Source: Rotaria socialis | Taxonomy: Eukaryota > Rotifera > Eurotatoria > Philodinida > Philodinidae | NCBI GenBank assembly: GCA_905331475.1 | Contig: CAJNYU010001305.1 | Location: 419,224-483,223, forward strand | Length of the DNA: 64,000 nt | Direction: 5' to 3' | In this document: positions 11,691-25,900 of the stretch, piece by piece | Position numbering within the stretch: position 1 is the first letter of the stretch | Layout: every line of letters begins with the position of its first letter | Notes under the pieces: generated by a model | Databases searched by the model: none | Seen by the model: the letters and a program-made list of their open reading frames with translations, nothing else | Told to the model about the DNA's origin: nothing | Translations under genes and position numbers: made by a program

Positions 11691-13376
11691 CACAAAAGCA
11701 AATCAATATAATTTTTATTGCATGTTTTAGAAAAAAAAAGAAACAGAAGAATACAGTCTTTATTTTCCTTGTATTCCATATTTTGTTGTTAATAAAAGTT
11801 TGCAAAAACAAAAATATTGAACGCTTAAACGTCTTCTTATAATGGATCACCGAAAAGAAAATACATTTATTTAATTGCTCGTGACATATCCGTAATGCAT
11901 AATCATATGACACCAGTACCATCAGCTTTTTATTTGACACTTAGGCAGCTAATGACGATGATAATGATCAATGTAAATGCTTGAAACACTTAAACTAAAT
12001 AGAACGAAATCGCCTATTGAACATTTAATGCCCATATAGAATGAATACTTTCGGGAATATTATTATAATTATAATAATGATTATTATTGTGTGCAAGTCA
12101 ATCTAATACAGCACAAAAAAGAATTAAGAATTGATTAAATTTAAAATAAATTTTTTCTTTGTAAATGTGTGATTATTTGGCAATTTTTCGACTGAAAATT
12201 TTAAACATTTAAATATGCCATAGAGTGACGAAGAAAAGAGAACAATAACAATAAATATGACATGTAAACTCTACCATTTCATCATAGTGAATAGGTAGTG
12301 GAAGTGAAAAAGTAGAGCTACAAAAATAATTTTCTTCTTCAGTTATCTTCACATTTCGTTCTACTGTCTATTTGTTATCAATCTTTGATATATTTTTGTG
12401 TGTCATATTTATTATGACTTTTTCTTTTTTACATGATTCTATAACAAAATGTATTGAAATATCACCAATTTTCAGTTGAAAAATATACAATAAATTTTGT
12501 AAAGTAGCTATTGATTAGCATCGAAACGTCAAAGAATCATACAAATATACGAAAAAGAAAAGGATCCATCATGAAATGCATTACTAAATATGACCTTTGT
12601 TACATCTCGTCAATAACCAATAATACTAGCATGAATATCATAAATAATCAGAAACGACAAAAATCTACACCTAAACGATATAAAATAATTGTAAACATAT
12701 TAGTTTTAATAACAATTATTATCTTCATCAATTTTATTTCTATGGGGACAGGAATTCTGTATGTTGTTTCAAACTTCATTCTCGTTGATATTTTTACTTA
12801 TAGGTCACTTTTAACAATTATCATACGTTTACAAAAGTAAAAAAGATATTACTTTGGTTTCTTTTAAAAAGTGAAAAAACAAATAGCGCTATTTGTTCAC
12901 AGTTAAATTTCACGCCTAAATATGTTGAAACTAGGACAAAGAAAGATAAAAAATATCCGATGTTACGATTCGAATGTATATCTCTTTATTTTTATTCACT
13001 ATAAGTAGAAGATAAATCGTATTTATTTTTTTTATTATTTTTTACAGTATTATTTATTGATAGGCACTCAAATATACTTGAAAATAGCCAATTAAAACTT
13101 TTCTTTATATAATCCTCATAATCCATCGAAATCACTAAAACGTTGAATGCTTTCTTTATGCGTTTGCCATCGATCAATTTAGAAAACTTTCTTCTCATCT
13201 CATACAATGAAAACGAAAAAGAAAGAATATAAAGAAGTACTTTATAGTTTTTGTTTACTTAAATCACCGATTCAACATATAGAGAGGGAGTAACGAGATG
13301 TAAAAACACTTTCTTGTCTCTATGTATTCACAGATTTCTTTTACGGTGTGCATTTTTTCCATTAAGATCATAATGT
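11691..13376. other. Intergenic, no convincing gene
   Basis: About 1.7 kb, AT-rich. A 109-codon plus-strand ORF at 12511-12840 encodes a hydrophobic stretch but has no recognised family and AT-driven composition. Several short ATT/TAAT runs occur near 12060-12090. Confidence 0.5.
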
Positions 13377-13484
13377 ATGCGATTTAAGTTAAATTTATTC
13401 GATCGATCTGAATTGAAGGAACAAGTGGAATTTCAAGAAGAATATTTACCTATTACACGTAAAATTTATAGAACAAGGTTTTGA
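13377..13484 (+). CDS. Possible 35-residue small ORF or leader exon
   Basis: ATG-initiated frame of 35 codons, containing NLFDRSELKEQVEFQEEYLP, directly upstream of the CFAP97-like ORF. The composition is charged and Glu-rich, unlike the surrounding AT-driven frames. A GT sits inside ITRK, so it might be a first exon, an upstream ORF of the next gene, or chance. No family recognised. Confidence 0.2.
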   Translation: MRFKLNLFDRSELKEQVEFQEEYLPITRKIYRTRF

Positions 13485-13554
13485 AATCTACGAAAGCCCA
13501 CCTATTTTTCTTTTTATTTATTTTAGAATATTAATTATTTTTGATTAATTCGTC

Positions 13555-14124
13555 ATGCCCGAATATTCAACTTGTAGTCGTTTTTCACTCGTTCAATTAA
13601 GAATTGAAGAACGTAAACAACAAGCTCATTTAAAGAAAATAGACGACATGCAACATCACAATGGTTTAGATAATAGTGAACCACTTCGTTTCCCTCATAT
13701 TCATGAAGCCTATATAAGACACATGAATACTAAACACCATGCAATTGATAAAGAAAATGAAACAAAATTAAAAAAATTAGTTGAAATTATGATGACAAAA
13801 GCTAAACAACCACCATCATCCTCAACAGTATTATTTCCTTCTGTGAGTCCGAATCGTCGTCATCGAGCAATAAACACACCAGAAAATAACACGGAATATC
13901 TAGAACGAGTTGCTAAAGCTAAGGGTAAATATGATGTGCGTGCATGGAGAAAAGAATTCGAACGACATCAAGAATATTTAAAAATACGTAAAGACAATAG
14001 CGTATTTACGCCACTTGGCATGGGTTTTAACCGACAGCGATCTTTTAAGATGAACTCGATGATCAACAGTAAACAAACAACACCTACATCGTCAAAAATT
14101 AACATTAGAAAACAAAATGACTAA
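13555..14124 (+). CDS. CFAP97/Hemingway-like protein
   Basis: Single-exon ORF of 189 residues, basic and without signal or membrane segments. Residues about 45-85 carry PHIHEAYIRHMNTKHHAIDK followed by ENETKLKKLVEIMMTKA. This resembles the KIAA1430/CFAP97 motif, in which a His-rich helix and a 'D-EN-L---I' segment recur. A second conserved-looking helical block is YLERVAKAKGKYDVRAWRKE. The C-terminus is Ser/Thr/Lys-rich. CFAP97 proteins are associated with cilia and axonemes, which fits the single-exon compact form seen in many ciliary genes. The match is by motif feel rather than a firm signature, so an uncharacterised coiled-coil protein remains possible. It lies about 280 bp from the convergent WrbA-like gene. 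Confidence 0.45.
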   Translation: MPEYSTCSRFSLVQLRIEERKQQAHLKKIDDMQHHNGLDNSEPLRFPHIHEAYIRHMNTKHHAIDKENETKLKKLVEIMMTKAKQPPSSSTVLFPSVSPNRRHRAINTPENNTEYLERVAKAKGKYDVRAWRKEFERHQEYLKIRKDNSVFTPLGMGFNRQRSFKMNSMINSKQTTPTSSKINIRKQND

Positions 14125-14403
14125 AGCGTTCAAAATATATAGTTATGAAGCGTTTTTCTTGTTGTATTATATTAAAACGAATGAAATGAACATTCCTCAC
14201 AACAACAACAACAACAACAAAAACGTTTTTATTCAATACAATAAGGTTTTATTTCAAAATGAAAGTGTTATAATGTTCAGTTGTTTTATTTTTTGAATTA
14301 TAATTGCCTTTTAAAATGTATATTGTTAAGAAATAAATACTTGATAATATATTTACAAAATAAGATAGCTTTGAATACTGTCGAGAGAAGATTCGTAGAA
14401 AAA

Positions 14404-15372
14404 TTATGCATATTTCGGTGTTGAGCTTAATTTTAAAACGACTTTACCAAATTCAATTCCTTGTACATGTGCAAGTTGATGTTCAAGTTGAGATACTTGT
14501 CGTTCACCTTTCGTTCCAGCTAATGTGCCAGCTCCTGTTGAATAATATTTACAACAAACAATGATAAAACAAATAGCCAAATAAAAAACCAAACAAACCG
14601 TAAGGAGATCCACCATGAACGTCATCAAGATTCATTAATGATTTATTCCTATAGCCAAGTGGAACAAAAAGCATTCCAAGATGTGTGAAAAATGGTACAC
14701 AAGAAAGAGCAGTAGTCTCTTGACCACCACCAAGTGTTGCTGTTGAGAAGAAAACTCCAGCCTATATAATATTGCAAGTGAAAACATTTTGATAAACAAA
14801 AACTGGAGAGGATTTACTGGTTTGCCAATCAATGCATCGGACATCCAATGATTAGAACAAGCATCAAATAGAGTTTTCATTTGTGCTGGTGCTGTACCAA
14901 AATGAGTTGGCATACCAAATAGAATACCATCGGCTTCAGGCAACTGCTCAGGTCTAATTATTGGTATGTTTTTTTGTTTGGGAGGTGCATTCATATTTTT
15001 AAGAGTTTCATTAGATAATGTTTCAGCAACTTGAAAAATATGACAATCACATCCGGCATGTTCAACACCAGTTCGAATACTCGATGCTAGTCCTGCTACA
15101 TGACCGTACATCGAATAGTAGATGACGAAAACAACAGGACGACGCTATTAATCGGTATAGAATCGTCTATTGTCATTCATACTTTTGAAACTTACAATCT
15201 GGTGATTATTCGAACGCACTATTGTAACATGATTATTCGGACGGGGTTCTACACGCTGTGACATGCGAACAAATCTTCTGCAAAAACAAATAAAGAATTA
15301 TTGAATATTGATTGTAGTTTACCTTTGTGGCACACTATTGCGCTGTTCATTTTGCGAATTTGATGAAGACAT
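14404..15372 (-). CDS. wrbA: WrbA-type NAD(P)H:quinone oxidoreductase
   Basis: Exons, in transcript order, are 15372-15323, 15277-15196, 15144-14818, 14761-14599 and 14534-14404. They give 250 residues with consistent phases. The flavodoxin fold begins with VVFVIYYSMYGHVAGLAS, the FMN-phosphate loop. Next come IIRPEQLPEADGILFGMPTH and FGTAPAQMKTLFDAC, then AGVFFSTATLGGGQETTALS, a hallmark FMN-side loop of WrbA. HGGSPYGAGTLAGTKGERQ and a final helix close the fold. A roughly 45-residue N-terminal extension precedes the domain. WrbA proteins are tetrameric FMN enzymes that reduce quinones by two electrons and limit redox cycling. They are widespread in bacteria, fungi and plants but uncommon in animals, so transfer followed by intron gain is a reasonable inference. 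No lesion is seen. Confidence 0.9.
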
Positions 15373-18263
15373 TCTTCACAGTATCAATTATATTTCGTTG
15401 AATTATTCGTTCAAATTGAATTTGAATTAATAAATAATCTAGTAGAATAAAATAAAAGCAATATATAATGATCAATGTAAATTTTGAACATGGAAAGTAT
15501 AATCTTTTTAGGAATTTTACTGCCAGATCTATGAGATTTTTTTCAGCTGTTGCCTTTAAACTATCTATCAAATTGAAGAAGACATGCATTATTATTATCA
15601 ACTTTTTGTTAAATAGTTTGCATCTGATTGACTGGCAAATTCATGTGCTCCTTCGATTCATAAAAAGTATTGAGAGCCATAGTTACCACACAAACAGTAC
15701 AAACCGTATAGAAGTAATTCGTTTGACCTTGAAATATACATTAAAAATCGAAAAAATATTTATGTAACAATAGTTTCTAGATCTCATTTTTTCTTTTTCT
15801 TTATGACGACTAATCTTTTCTTCTGTATCATAGAATAACACAATAAATATGAAAATGAAAATGAAAAAAAAATTCGAACGTAAGAAAAAAAAGAAAACAT
15901 GAAAGTAGACAGCTGCATATTCAAGCTGCCAATATTTAGTTTTTCAGTATAGTGTTTGTGTTTTTCATCATTCTTATCATGTCGATATAATTTCTTTTTT
16001 ATGATCTTAGAAACCTTGAAGCTCTACGACAGGTTTTTTTTATCAGTTATGAGAAATATGCAAAATATCTAGGGAAACAAACAATATCATTTTTTTTCAA
16101 GTATTGTCATCAAAAAGGTCTTCCTATTGTGTAAAACTTTGGGATTCAGCCACTTCTGCTACTTATAGATGCTAAACTAGATATCAATACAACGAATAAT
16201 ATCCATGAAAAATATTCACTAAGACGCAGCCGAATATCAGTTGAACGAACAATACAGATCTCAATAATAATAGTCTACCGCGTTGCATGATTTTATAGCT
16301 AATAGTATTCGATGCTCGCTTCTTTTCAATGTATGAAGAAAGTTTGTGAGTATTTAAATTGTTAGCTGCCGATGAAAAAAAAGCCAATTATTTCAATCTT
16401 TTCAGGGTCATAAATAAATGTCGATTCTCTTTTTTTCTAAACACTCATTTTTTTCTTTTTGCTTTCTCTTTGTTTTTCTATATAAACAAAAAGTTGAGAA
16501 TGCTGATAGGTAAAATATTTCATTAGTTTTGAAACGATCAAAACATGGGAAAAAGTCACGAGCAAATACTTATGTTTCTACAATGTAAATATAAAAAACA
16601 GTAGACTATTGTCAGAATTTTTCTTTTTTATCCTAATTTCAATAATATTTTATGCAGGTAAAAACAACAATAACAAATATTCATTTATTTTCAGTATCAA
16701 TATTACTTCATTCGTCTTATTTAATAAGAAACAAGTGATAACAATTAATGTGATCTGATAGATTTCAGCTTGTCTCTCATGCAAAGGTTACACATTATGT
16801 AAACAATAATGTTATCCTTTGGACATAACTCTGTTTGTATTTAAATTTAAATCAACTATGTCAAATATTTGTAATATTAGTAGTCACTATGCATGTGCAC
16901 AGTCGTAAAACATAATTTTTTAAATTAAACTGATAATAAATTTATTTTTATGTCGCCATCTGCGAGTTTTTAATTCAAGTTATCACATTATTGAATATCT
17001 TGTATTACTAAAAAAATGTTGGTAATCAATCGATTGATACATTCATCTTATTATTCCGAAATAAAATCATTGCAAATACTATCAAAAATTTCGTTTACCT
17101 TTCCAAATAGAATACAGGAACTTGCCTTCAGATGACGCTGATTCATAATTAATAATGATATCTATCTATCTATCTGAAACATATACTTTTCGGTCGCGTA
17201 TATTTTTAAATTGTTATAAATCTTCTTTTATACTGTCCATATGAAGCCAATTGATCTCAACTATCCTTGGAAAGAAATTTCTTTAAATCAATTTCGATTC
17301 GTACAACTCTTAACCACTACATCAACTCATTTCATTTATTCTCGTTCTCAGTCATCGATCCTTTCGTTGCTTTTATTTGGCTTGTATTTTTTGATTAATT
17401 CTGTTTGTTTGTCAACTGTCAATTTGACTTGACAGGATTGCCATGCGAAGGATTTTTTCTCTTTCGAAAAGTTCTTTTACAGTAAGAAGGAAAAAATTAC
17501 TTTCTTCAAATATTTCTGTAAGTGGTTCATTGACCAAAGAAATTTAAAGATTTTAGTAACGAAAAGTTCATTTCATATGATCAAAAAAGATATTTCTCTT
17601 CTCAACATCGATCATATCTTTATAGAGAATACAAAACAACAATAGACAATATATCTTGGCGATATTTTATAAAAGTTATTATAAAATCAAATAAGTTATT
17701 GGTAAATATAAAAGAATGATGTGGAGACATACTAAATAAATATTAAGTATAAGAATAAATTGAACCTTCGCTTTAATCCGTTGTATCTCTTCTCAGCTTG
17801 CATTATTTGTTTCAGTTATTCTGAACGCATCTGATGATTACAGATAGAAAAGAAAGATTATTCGATTGTTCATATAATAATATTATTTCTTCGGATGAAT
17901 ATATAACATGAATCCCTCAGTGACATACAGTCGTACAAGCGGAACATCCTTTCATATATATATATATATGGGCCTGTATACATATATATGCTCACCATAC
18001 ATCATCGCCTTGCAGCAATTATATTGGTGATGAACACATAAAAAAGAGACCGACCGAAGACGTAAAAAAAACCGAGCGAAAGAAAAGAAGAAAAAAAAGG
18101 TACATGACGGTGATAATGGTAATGATATCTTCACGTAAACACACCATACCAACCGAACGATTGACATAGACTCACGTACAAAGAGCAACGTTTTGGCAGT
18201 AGAGGACGTACCAGCTGGAAAAGAAATGCTATGGTTTTTTACATTTTGTCTTAATTCAAAAAT
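15373..18263. other. Intergenic, no gene seen
   Basis: About 2.9 kb of AT-rich sequence. Open frames are short and made of AT-driven residues. A short ATCT repeat lies near 17158-17174 and a (TA)n tract near 17953-17968, just before the first exon of the MAPKBP1/WDR62 gene. Confidence 0.55.
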
Positions 18264-19872
18264 ATGACGACAGCTGGTGACAAGCCATCGCCACTTCGCT
18301 ATTTCTCCAGTCGGCCACCAATTTCTTTTTCCTCGTATTGTTTTAACAATACTAGTGGACTCATGCATCGTTCTTTAGGTATGTCTTGTTTAATATCAAT
18401 TGTTTTGATAGTTGTTTTAAAAAATGTGTATTCGTGCGAAACAAAAGAGACGACCGAGAGAAAAAATCTATTGCTATCGATCAAACTTTTTTTTGACAGT
18501 CGATGATGCTCATTGTTCTATTCATATCATGATCATCATTTTAACATGTCATCTGTAGAAGCATTCATTTTTCGCTTTCTATTTTACATTGATATAAACA
18601 AATAATTAAAATCTCACTTTCTTGACATAGACGTAAAACTATCGTATCCATTATTTATTTTATACGATTAATCGATACCTCAGAATAAATGTTCTCTTTA
18701 AAATAAAAGAGCATTAATTTTTAGTTTAAAAACAAAGCAGAAGCTCAATTTACAGTGAGTCAAGTATATAAAAAAAAAGAAAGAATACGTAGTTATGTAT
18801 AACGTGATGCCTCTATGCGTTACTATTAGTTCACATTTCGTTTGATATTTTTTCTTTCTCTTGATTTAAACTATTATTGGTAGCTCGTAGTAGTATCTGT
18901 ATGTATTCATAGTGTTTGTATGTCAATCAGACTGTCTATTTCTTCGTCCTTTTCTCTCTCATTCTGCCTACTTTATTCTTTACGACACATGGCATGGTTG
19001 TCGTTGTTGTCATTCAATGCATCACAAAAAACATGAAAACCGTCATCAGTTAGTATCATCATCGCATCATTATCGATTGGCAACAAGGTCTTCAACACTT
19101 ATATTTAGTAAATCTATCAAAGTCAAACGTTTAATTAATACTTCAATAACAAGAAACGGTACTTCTATTATCTAATCAATAGTTTATTTTTTCTCTCTCG
19201 GTGTAACGCTTCTTATTCTTTTTTGTATCAACATACCCCTTTTCTTCCTTGAGCAAACCGATAAAAATCTTGATAGTTCATTACTAAGTTATCAATTTTT
19301 ATTTAACGAATGTATCTAATTGTTTTCATGTGGATCTTTATCATTTCTATACACATTAATAATAGCCTTACAATTGATAGTAATGACATATCTCTAAATT
19401 AGTTCTAGTCTGTTTTTTTTTGTTGCTGTTAATTTATTGCATTGCATTATTGATAGTAGGATCAATGCCACATGGCTCTTCTCACAGGAAATCATTGTTA
19501 AAATAAGAAATAAAATGAGAACAAACGGAAAACTGTATGATTGAGAGTAATCATTAATTTAAGCATATCTATGCATGTGTATTTGTTCAATTAGATTTTA
19601 TTTGAAGTACTAAAAATCATGCGAATAATTTTGAATGATAGTACTAGTTTTATTTCTTGTTTGTTTAATAGATAATGATGTGTTTTCGTTTGCATTATCA
19701 TTGTATAAATATATTTTACTTCAATTGATTTTTATTATTCATTCATTATTTTGAATCATTTAGATGAAACTCGGCTAACTAATAGACGATCAATTGAATG
19801 TCATCAACATTCAACACCTGTAACAACTGGAAATATCGCCTCAACCGCACAAAATATTCATTCTTCTTCTTC

Positions 19873-19904
<32 letters not shown>

Positions 19905-22900
19905 CTCCATTTGATATATTTCGTCGTAGAGCAACAAGTACTTCTAATATGACATCCTATTCTGCACTTAAACGTAAAGCTCAACGATCTGATGTATCAT
20001 CAAATATATCTCGAGTAGAATATCTTCTATATTATCTCTGAATGGGATGATTAATTTTCTTCTTTAGTTTCAAGTTAATCTTGAACATGTTCTTGGATTT
20101 ACTTCCATATCAAATTCATTGGTTAGCCAAGATCATTCGACAATAGCTTATGCTGCTGGGTATTTTATTTTTTTCAAAAGTAAAAGAAGGAGAGAGAGAA
20201 AGAAAGTAATTCAATTTATTTATAGTTCAACTGTGGTCTTATATGATATTCATACACAAAAGCAAGATTTCATTATTAATACAGCTCGGAAAGCTATTAC
20301 ATCCTTATCATTATCACCCGATGGTCGATATTTAGCAACAGGCGAAGTAAATCAACAGAGATAAACATTAATTTATTATATATATACATATATATATATA
20401 TATAATTTTAGTGTGGTCATGATCCTAAAGTACGGATTTGGGATTTGACTGGTGATAAAACAGTTTCTATTGAATTGGGTGACCATACATTTGCTATTGA
20501 TAATGTGGTAAGTTAATTTTGAAATATTCAAATGAAATCAAACTAACTGATGCTATGATCAACTCTTAGTAAGATTGATGATAATGATGTTAGAGTTTAT
20601 TTTTAGATAAAAATATATTAATACTTTTGTTTTTTGCATGATTATGTAGTAAATAGATCGATAGATTGCATTTATCTTCTAGATTAGTTTTATTCTCTCG
20701 AGTATTAAAGAATCAAAAAAATGGGTCATTTATTCGTATCTATCTTTTTTAATTAAACTAATAGAAAAGAATCAACTGAGTTTGCCATAGGCATTTGTCT
20801 GAAATACAATTTAAAAGAAGTGTTGATATATTAAAAATGGCTCAAAACAGACTGTGATTGATATCATAGTAAGGCTGCTCTACTTCCTAATCTATTCATA
20901 GGTCACGACAAATGCTATTTAATAGTATACGCCCAAGAGGCCGCATCTACACATACATTATTAGTAATATTCTTCATCGCCTTTTCGTTTTATGAACAGA
21001 AAGACACGCATGATCCATAACTGAAGGTTGCATTTCAATAATTTGCTTGGTTGTACGATATACATTACTGTACGTCTATTGCTAGTTTATGAGATTAATT
21101 AAAATTACGGGTAACATACATAGTATATGTTCTCAACTAGAAAGAATGAAGAAGTCCATTTGTGTGTCGTATTTTTAGTTCTGAAAATGATACTTTAATA
21201 CATTGTGATTTTTAGTGCTTTTCGCCAAATGTTGATCGTCTTGTATCGATTGGATCTTTACATGATGGAAATATATATGTATGGAGTTGGAAAGATAAGA
21301 AAAAACTTGCATCAAATAAATGTACATGTGCTGTAAGAAAACAAAAAAAGTTTGACTTTTATCAATTATTGTCAATAACTGCATATATCTTAGATTCGTC
21401 GCGTTGCATTTGCTGAAGATGGAAGTTATTTTGTAACTGTTGGTAATCGTCATGTGAAATTCTGGTATTTAATATCCACGTCAGCCGTATGTTTTACTTC
21501 TGTTTTTTTTCATTACCTTTTAAATTTACATTATGAATTCAATCTTTTTTTTTTATACTAGTTGGAAGTTGTACCATTACGCGGCCGATATGCAATTTTA
21601 GCTGAACGTAAAGATAATTTATTCACAGATGTTGTTTGTGGGCGTGGTGATTGTGCTGGTATGACTTATGTTGTTACAGCCAATGGTCTCATTTGTCAAT
21701 TCGATGAACATCGACAAATGTGTGGTGAACTTGATCTTCACGTAAATTAAGAAAAGTTTTCAATTAAAAAACTAATATTATTTTACTTCTGTTTCATAAG
21801 GAAAAAGCAAATTGCTTAACTATTGGTGATTTATATCTTGTTGTTGGATGTGTCAATGGTGCTGTTTATATATTTTCACCCCAAACACTCGATTATATTA
21901 TGTCTATTCCTTTGCCACATTACTTGGGTGTTGATATTGCATTTATTACATCGATTGAGTGAAGAAGTGACAATGAATTTTTTTTTTATAATTTCTTTTG
22001 GTATTTCTAGTCAAATGACCTATCCACATCCACAACAACAGAATATGTCCTTTCCTGATACAATTGCTATTTGTTTAGATGAAGATAAATCTGTGGTTTG
22101 TTAAAAATTTTAATATTTGATCTTCATAAAGAAAGCAATAACGTTTATTTGCTTTTTATTTGTAGCTAGCATGCTTTTATAATGATCATAGTTTTTACGT
22201 ATGGGATCTTGTGAATGAGCGATCGATAAAAAAACGTGATTCTCATTTGTATCATTCAGGTTGTGGTTGGGGAATCGAAGTAAAATATTCTTTTCTTTTC
22301 GTTTTAATTATTTATCAGAACATTAATTTTTAGACATATTCAAGAACGAATACAACATCATCAATTCCTCGCAATTTATCATGTATCACTTGTTCATCAG
22401 ATAATTCTATTCGTTTTTGGTCATTAAATCATAGTGAAAATGACTCACATTCAACGCCATCATCATCATCATCATCATCATATTCTTCAAATATCTTCAG
22501 CAGACAATTGATAAAAATTATCTATCTGGATAATGATTATTCTAAATTATGTGATAGTCAAACAACTCAAGGTAGTATTCTATTGATATCTGTTTTTTTT
22601 TCCTTTACTAATATATTGTCAATTATGTGGAAGTCATTCGGTATCACTATACCAAAAAAAGATTCATTTAATTGGTTCTAATTGATTTAGATGGCATAAA
22701 TTTTGTCTGTGTTTCGATTTAGAACGACCTGAATTTGTACCTAAAATTGGAGGCCGTTGTATGAAAATAAATCCTGATGGTTATTCGTTAGCAATAGGCG
22801 ATAGAAATGGAAATATTCGTATATTTAACATGGAACTGCTGCAACAAATCGCACTTATTGAAGCACATGATAGTGAAGTACTTAGTATTGATTACAGTTA

Positions 22901-25900
22901 TTCGTCTGATATGGGTTAGTTTGTTTTATTCTATTTAAATATCTACATATATTTACTATTGAATCTAAACACAAGGCGTCACATTTTTGGCATCAAGTAG
23001 TCGTGATCGCTTTGTTCATATATTTGATGTAACAAAAGATTATCAACTTGTTGCCACATTAGATGATCATTCTGCGGCTATAACAGCTGTTCGTTTTACA
23101 TTTTCATCAATAACTTCGAATCTACAATTAATTTCATGTAGTGCTGATAAGTCACTGATATTTCGTTCAATAGTAAAAGTAAACGTTCTATCTTTTTCTT
23201 TTGTTTGTAAAAATGTCTATTAATGATTACACTGATTTAATTTAGAACGAAAATGGAAAATATCAATTTATACGTTCAAATAACATTGTTGAAAAACAGA
23301 CATTTTATGATTTAGGCATTGATCATAAACGTGAATTTGTTAGTACAGCTTGTCAAGATCGTATGATAAGGTCAATTTTTACTTTGCTAACATCTGATTT
23401 GTGATGTTTGTTTATAAATGTTTTAGAGTTTACAATTTACAAGATGGTAAACGAGTACGAACATGTAAAGGATCAATTGGTGATGATACTGGTTATTTAA
23501 TTAAAATTGATATTGATACAACAGGACGATATTTAGCAACGTCTTGTTCAAATAAATGTGTTTATATTTGGGATACAATAACAAACGAATGTGTTGCTTC
23601 TCTTTGTGGACACAGTGAAATTGTTACTGACTTAAAATTTAGCCAAGATGGACATTATTTATATACGATTTCGGGTGATAGGTAAAAGTGAATATACTTT
23701 TGTTTAACCTATTTTCTATGTAAAATTTTAGCTGTATTTTTGCTTGGAATATTATTGAATTAGCCATTGTACCAACAACATGTCGAATTCAACCATTACC
23801 ATCAACAAAATCGACTGATTTAGAATTGTATGTTAAGCTTTCGTTTTACATAAATAATTTGATATTCGATGTATGTAGTTTTTATTTTTTTCCATCTTGA
23901 ATATATTCAAGTCTCGTCAAATTTTTGAAATGACATGTTTACAAATTGCTTATGCAATTTTATTTTATTTAAAAGAAAGAAAGAAGTTCTCAAACATCAT
24001 ACATTAGTAAATCATTCATTTATATTACTTGCTAAACGATAATGATACAAACAAGATTCTCATACTATATTTGAAAATATAAATACTAAATTGATTGATA
24101 GATTGACGTAACCGTATAGAAAAAAAATAATGAAGAAAAATATTAATATACCCTTTAGTTTGAAGTATATTTTTACTTTCAAGCCTTGACGATATCACAA
24201 GGTCTAAATAATTGCAGGTATGATTGGTTAGAATATTGCCTGTGCTTTTTTTCATCTCTTATCTTGAATACTGGTTATGACAATTTTAATAAATTCCCAT
24301 CGTGTTTTCATAGAAAATTCTTTAAATTATCAGTTGTTTTCTTAGTCTCGTCAAACAGGACAAAAATAAATGGATCCTTTAAATTTGTATATCTTATTTT
24401 ATTTCAATTTTATTTTATTCATTAAATTTTTTGTTATTGCAGAACTGAAGCCGATGAATCGATATCACAAGTATAGTTTTGATCGTTGTCTTTCTCATCG
24501 ATAATTAATTTTTTTTATAATTTTTAGACTTCAAATGTCAATGATGAGAGTCAACAAAACTCGAAACGTCAACGAAGTTTATGGGCAACAATTGAGCCAA
24601 GTTTACCAGTTTGTATTTAATATAAAAGAAAATTTTGAATCAATAACTTCTATATTTATTTAAGTCATTCGAAACAAAATTTCTTCAAACACAAATATCT
24701 GACGATGCCAATGAAGAGTAAAGAATGACAATTTTTGTTTTCAGTCATTACAGAATGAATTATTTTCTAGTTCCATTAATAAAATGGTTGCTTCTACAAG
24801 TTCACAAGAAGATACATCAACGTTTCTTGACGAAGGTTTATTTGAATGTTTTTGATTGAACTGTAGAAAGAAAAGAAAATTTTTCTTCATTATTTTATCT
24901 TAAAGATGACGATCAAACATTTTCGTCAACAACAAATGGTACAAATAGAAAAATGAATGCATTTTTTACTGAAAATTATGATCATGAAAATCTTGAACCG
25001 AATACTATCGCTACTACTGAAACTGTTGCTTCACATGAAATTAAATCACGAAAAAGTGTTTCTGCTCGTTTTCGTTCAATTTCAAAAGATTTAATGTAAG
25101 AAAAACACAAATAACTTGAAGAAAGTTTATTAAATTCATTATTGTCTTGTTTTAGAATGCCTGACACATTATTAACATCAATGGATACAAATCAAGAAAA
25201 TATTTCACTGAATTCATCAACAACAGCGAATCGTCAAAGTAAATCTGTTCAATCACGAGCAATCATTACAACAACAAATGAATCAAAAATATCATCATCA
25301 TCATCATCTAAACTCTCCACAACAGGAAAAATTCGTAGTAAATTATTTTTTGTGATTAAAATAAATACTATTTTAATTTCTTTGGATGTTTTTTAGTTAA
25401 TCGAACACGATCTGAAGATCGTTTTCGCGGATCATCTCTGTCACTTCTTAATAATATTACAGATACAACATCAGCATCATCTTCAAATTCTCAATTACCA
25501 TCCTATGCCGCTCATACATCAAGTTCAATGAATAAACTTCGTGAAAATTCAACGTCAGTAACTTCACCTCCACCTGTAGCTTCTCTTCTTCCCTCGTCAT
25601 CGAATTCTTCACTAGCTATATCTTCTTCTTCTTCTCAAGCACGTCGTATTCCATCCGTAATTTCAGTTGATACTCGTTCATCATCAAATAAAAATATGTC
25701 AAAATCTCGTTCGACACAAAATCTTATCCTTCCTACAGCAATGCTGTCAAATTATACGGCTCAAAAAGCGAAACTAGCTCCATCACGTCGCTTAAAAGTT
25801 CCTCGGCGACCACCTAATTTACCGACAACAGTAGCAACAATAAATACTCAATCATCATCGTCATCCTCATCGAACAATTCATCTCCATCAAAATCAAAAC

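Noticed and set aside
12511-12840. 109-codon plus-strand ORF with a hydrophobic segment
   Set aside because: Composition is what AT-rich noncoding DNA gives (Ile, Asn, Lys, Thr), with no recognised motif and no supporting splice context.
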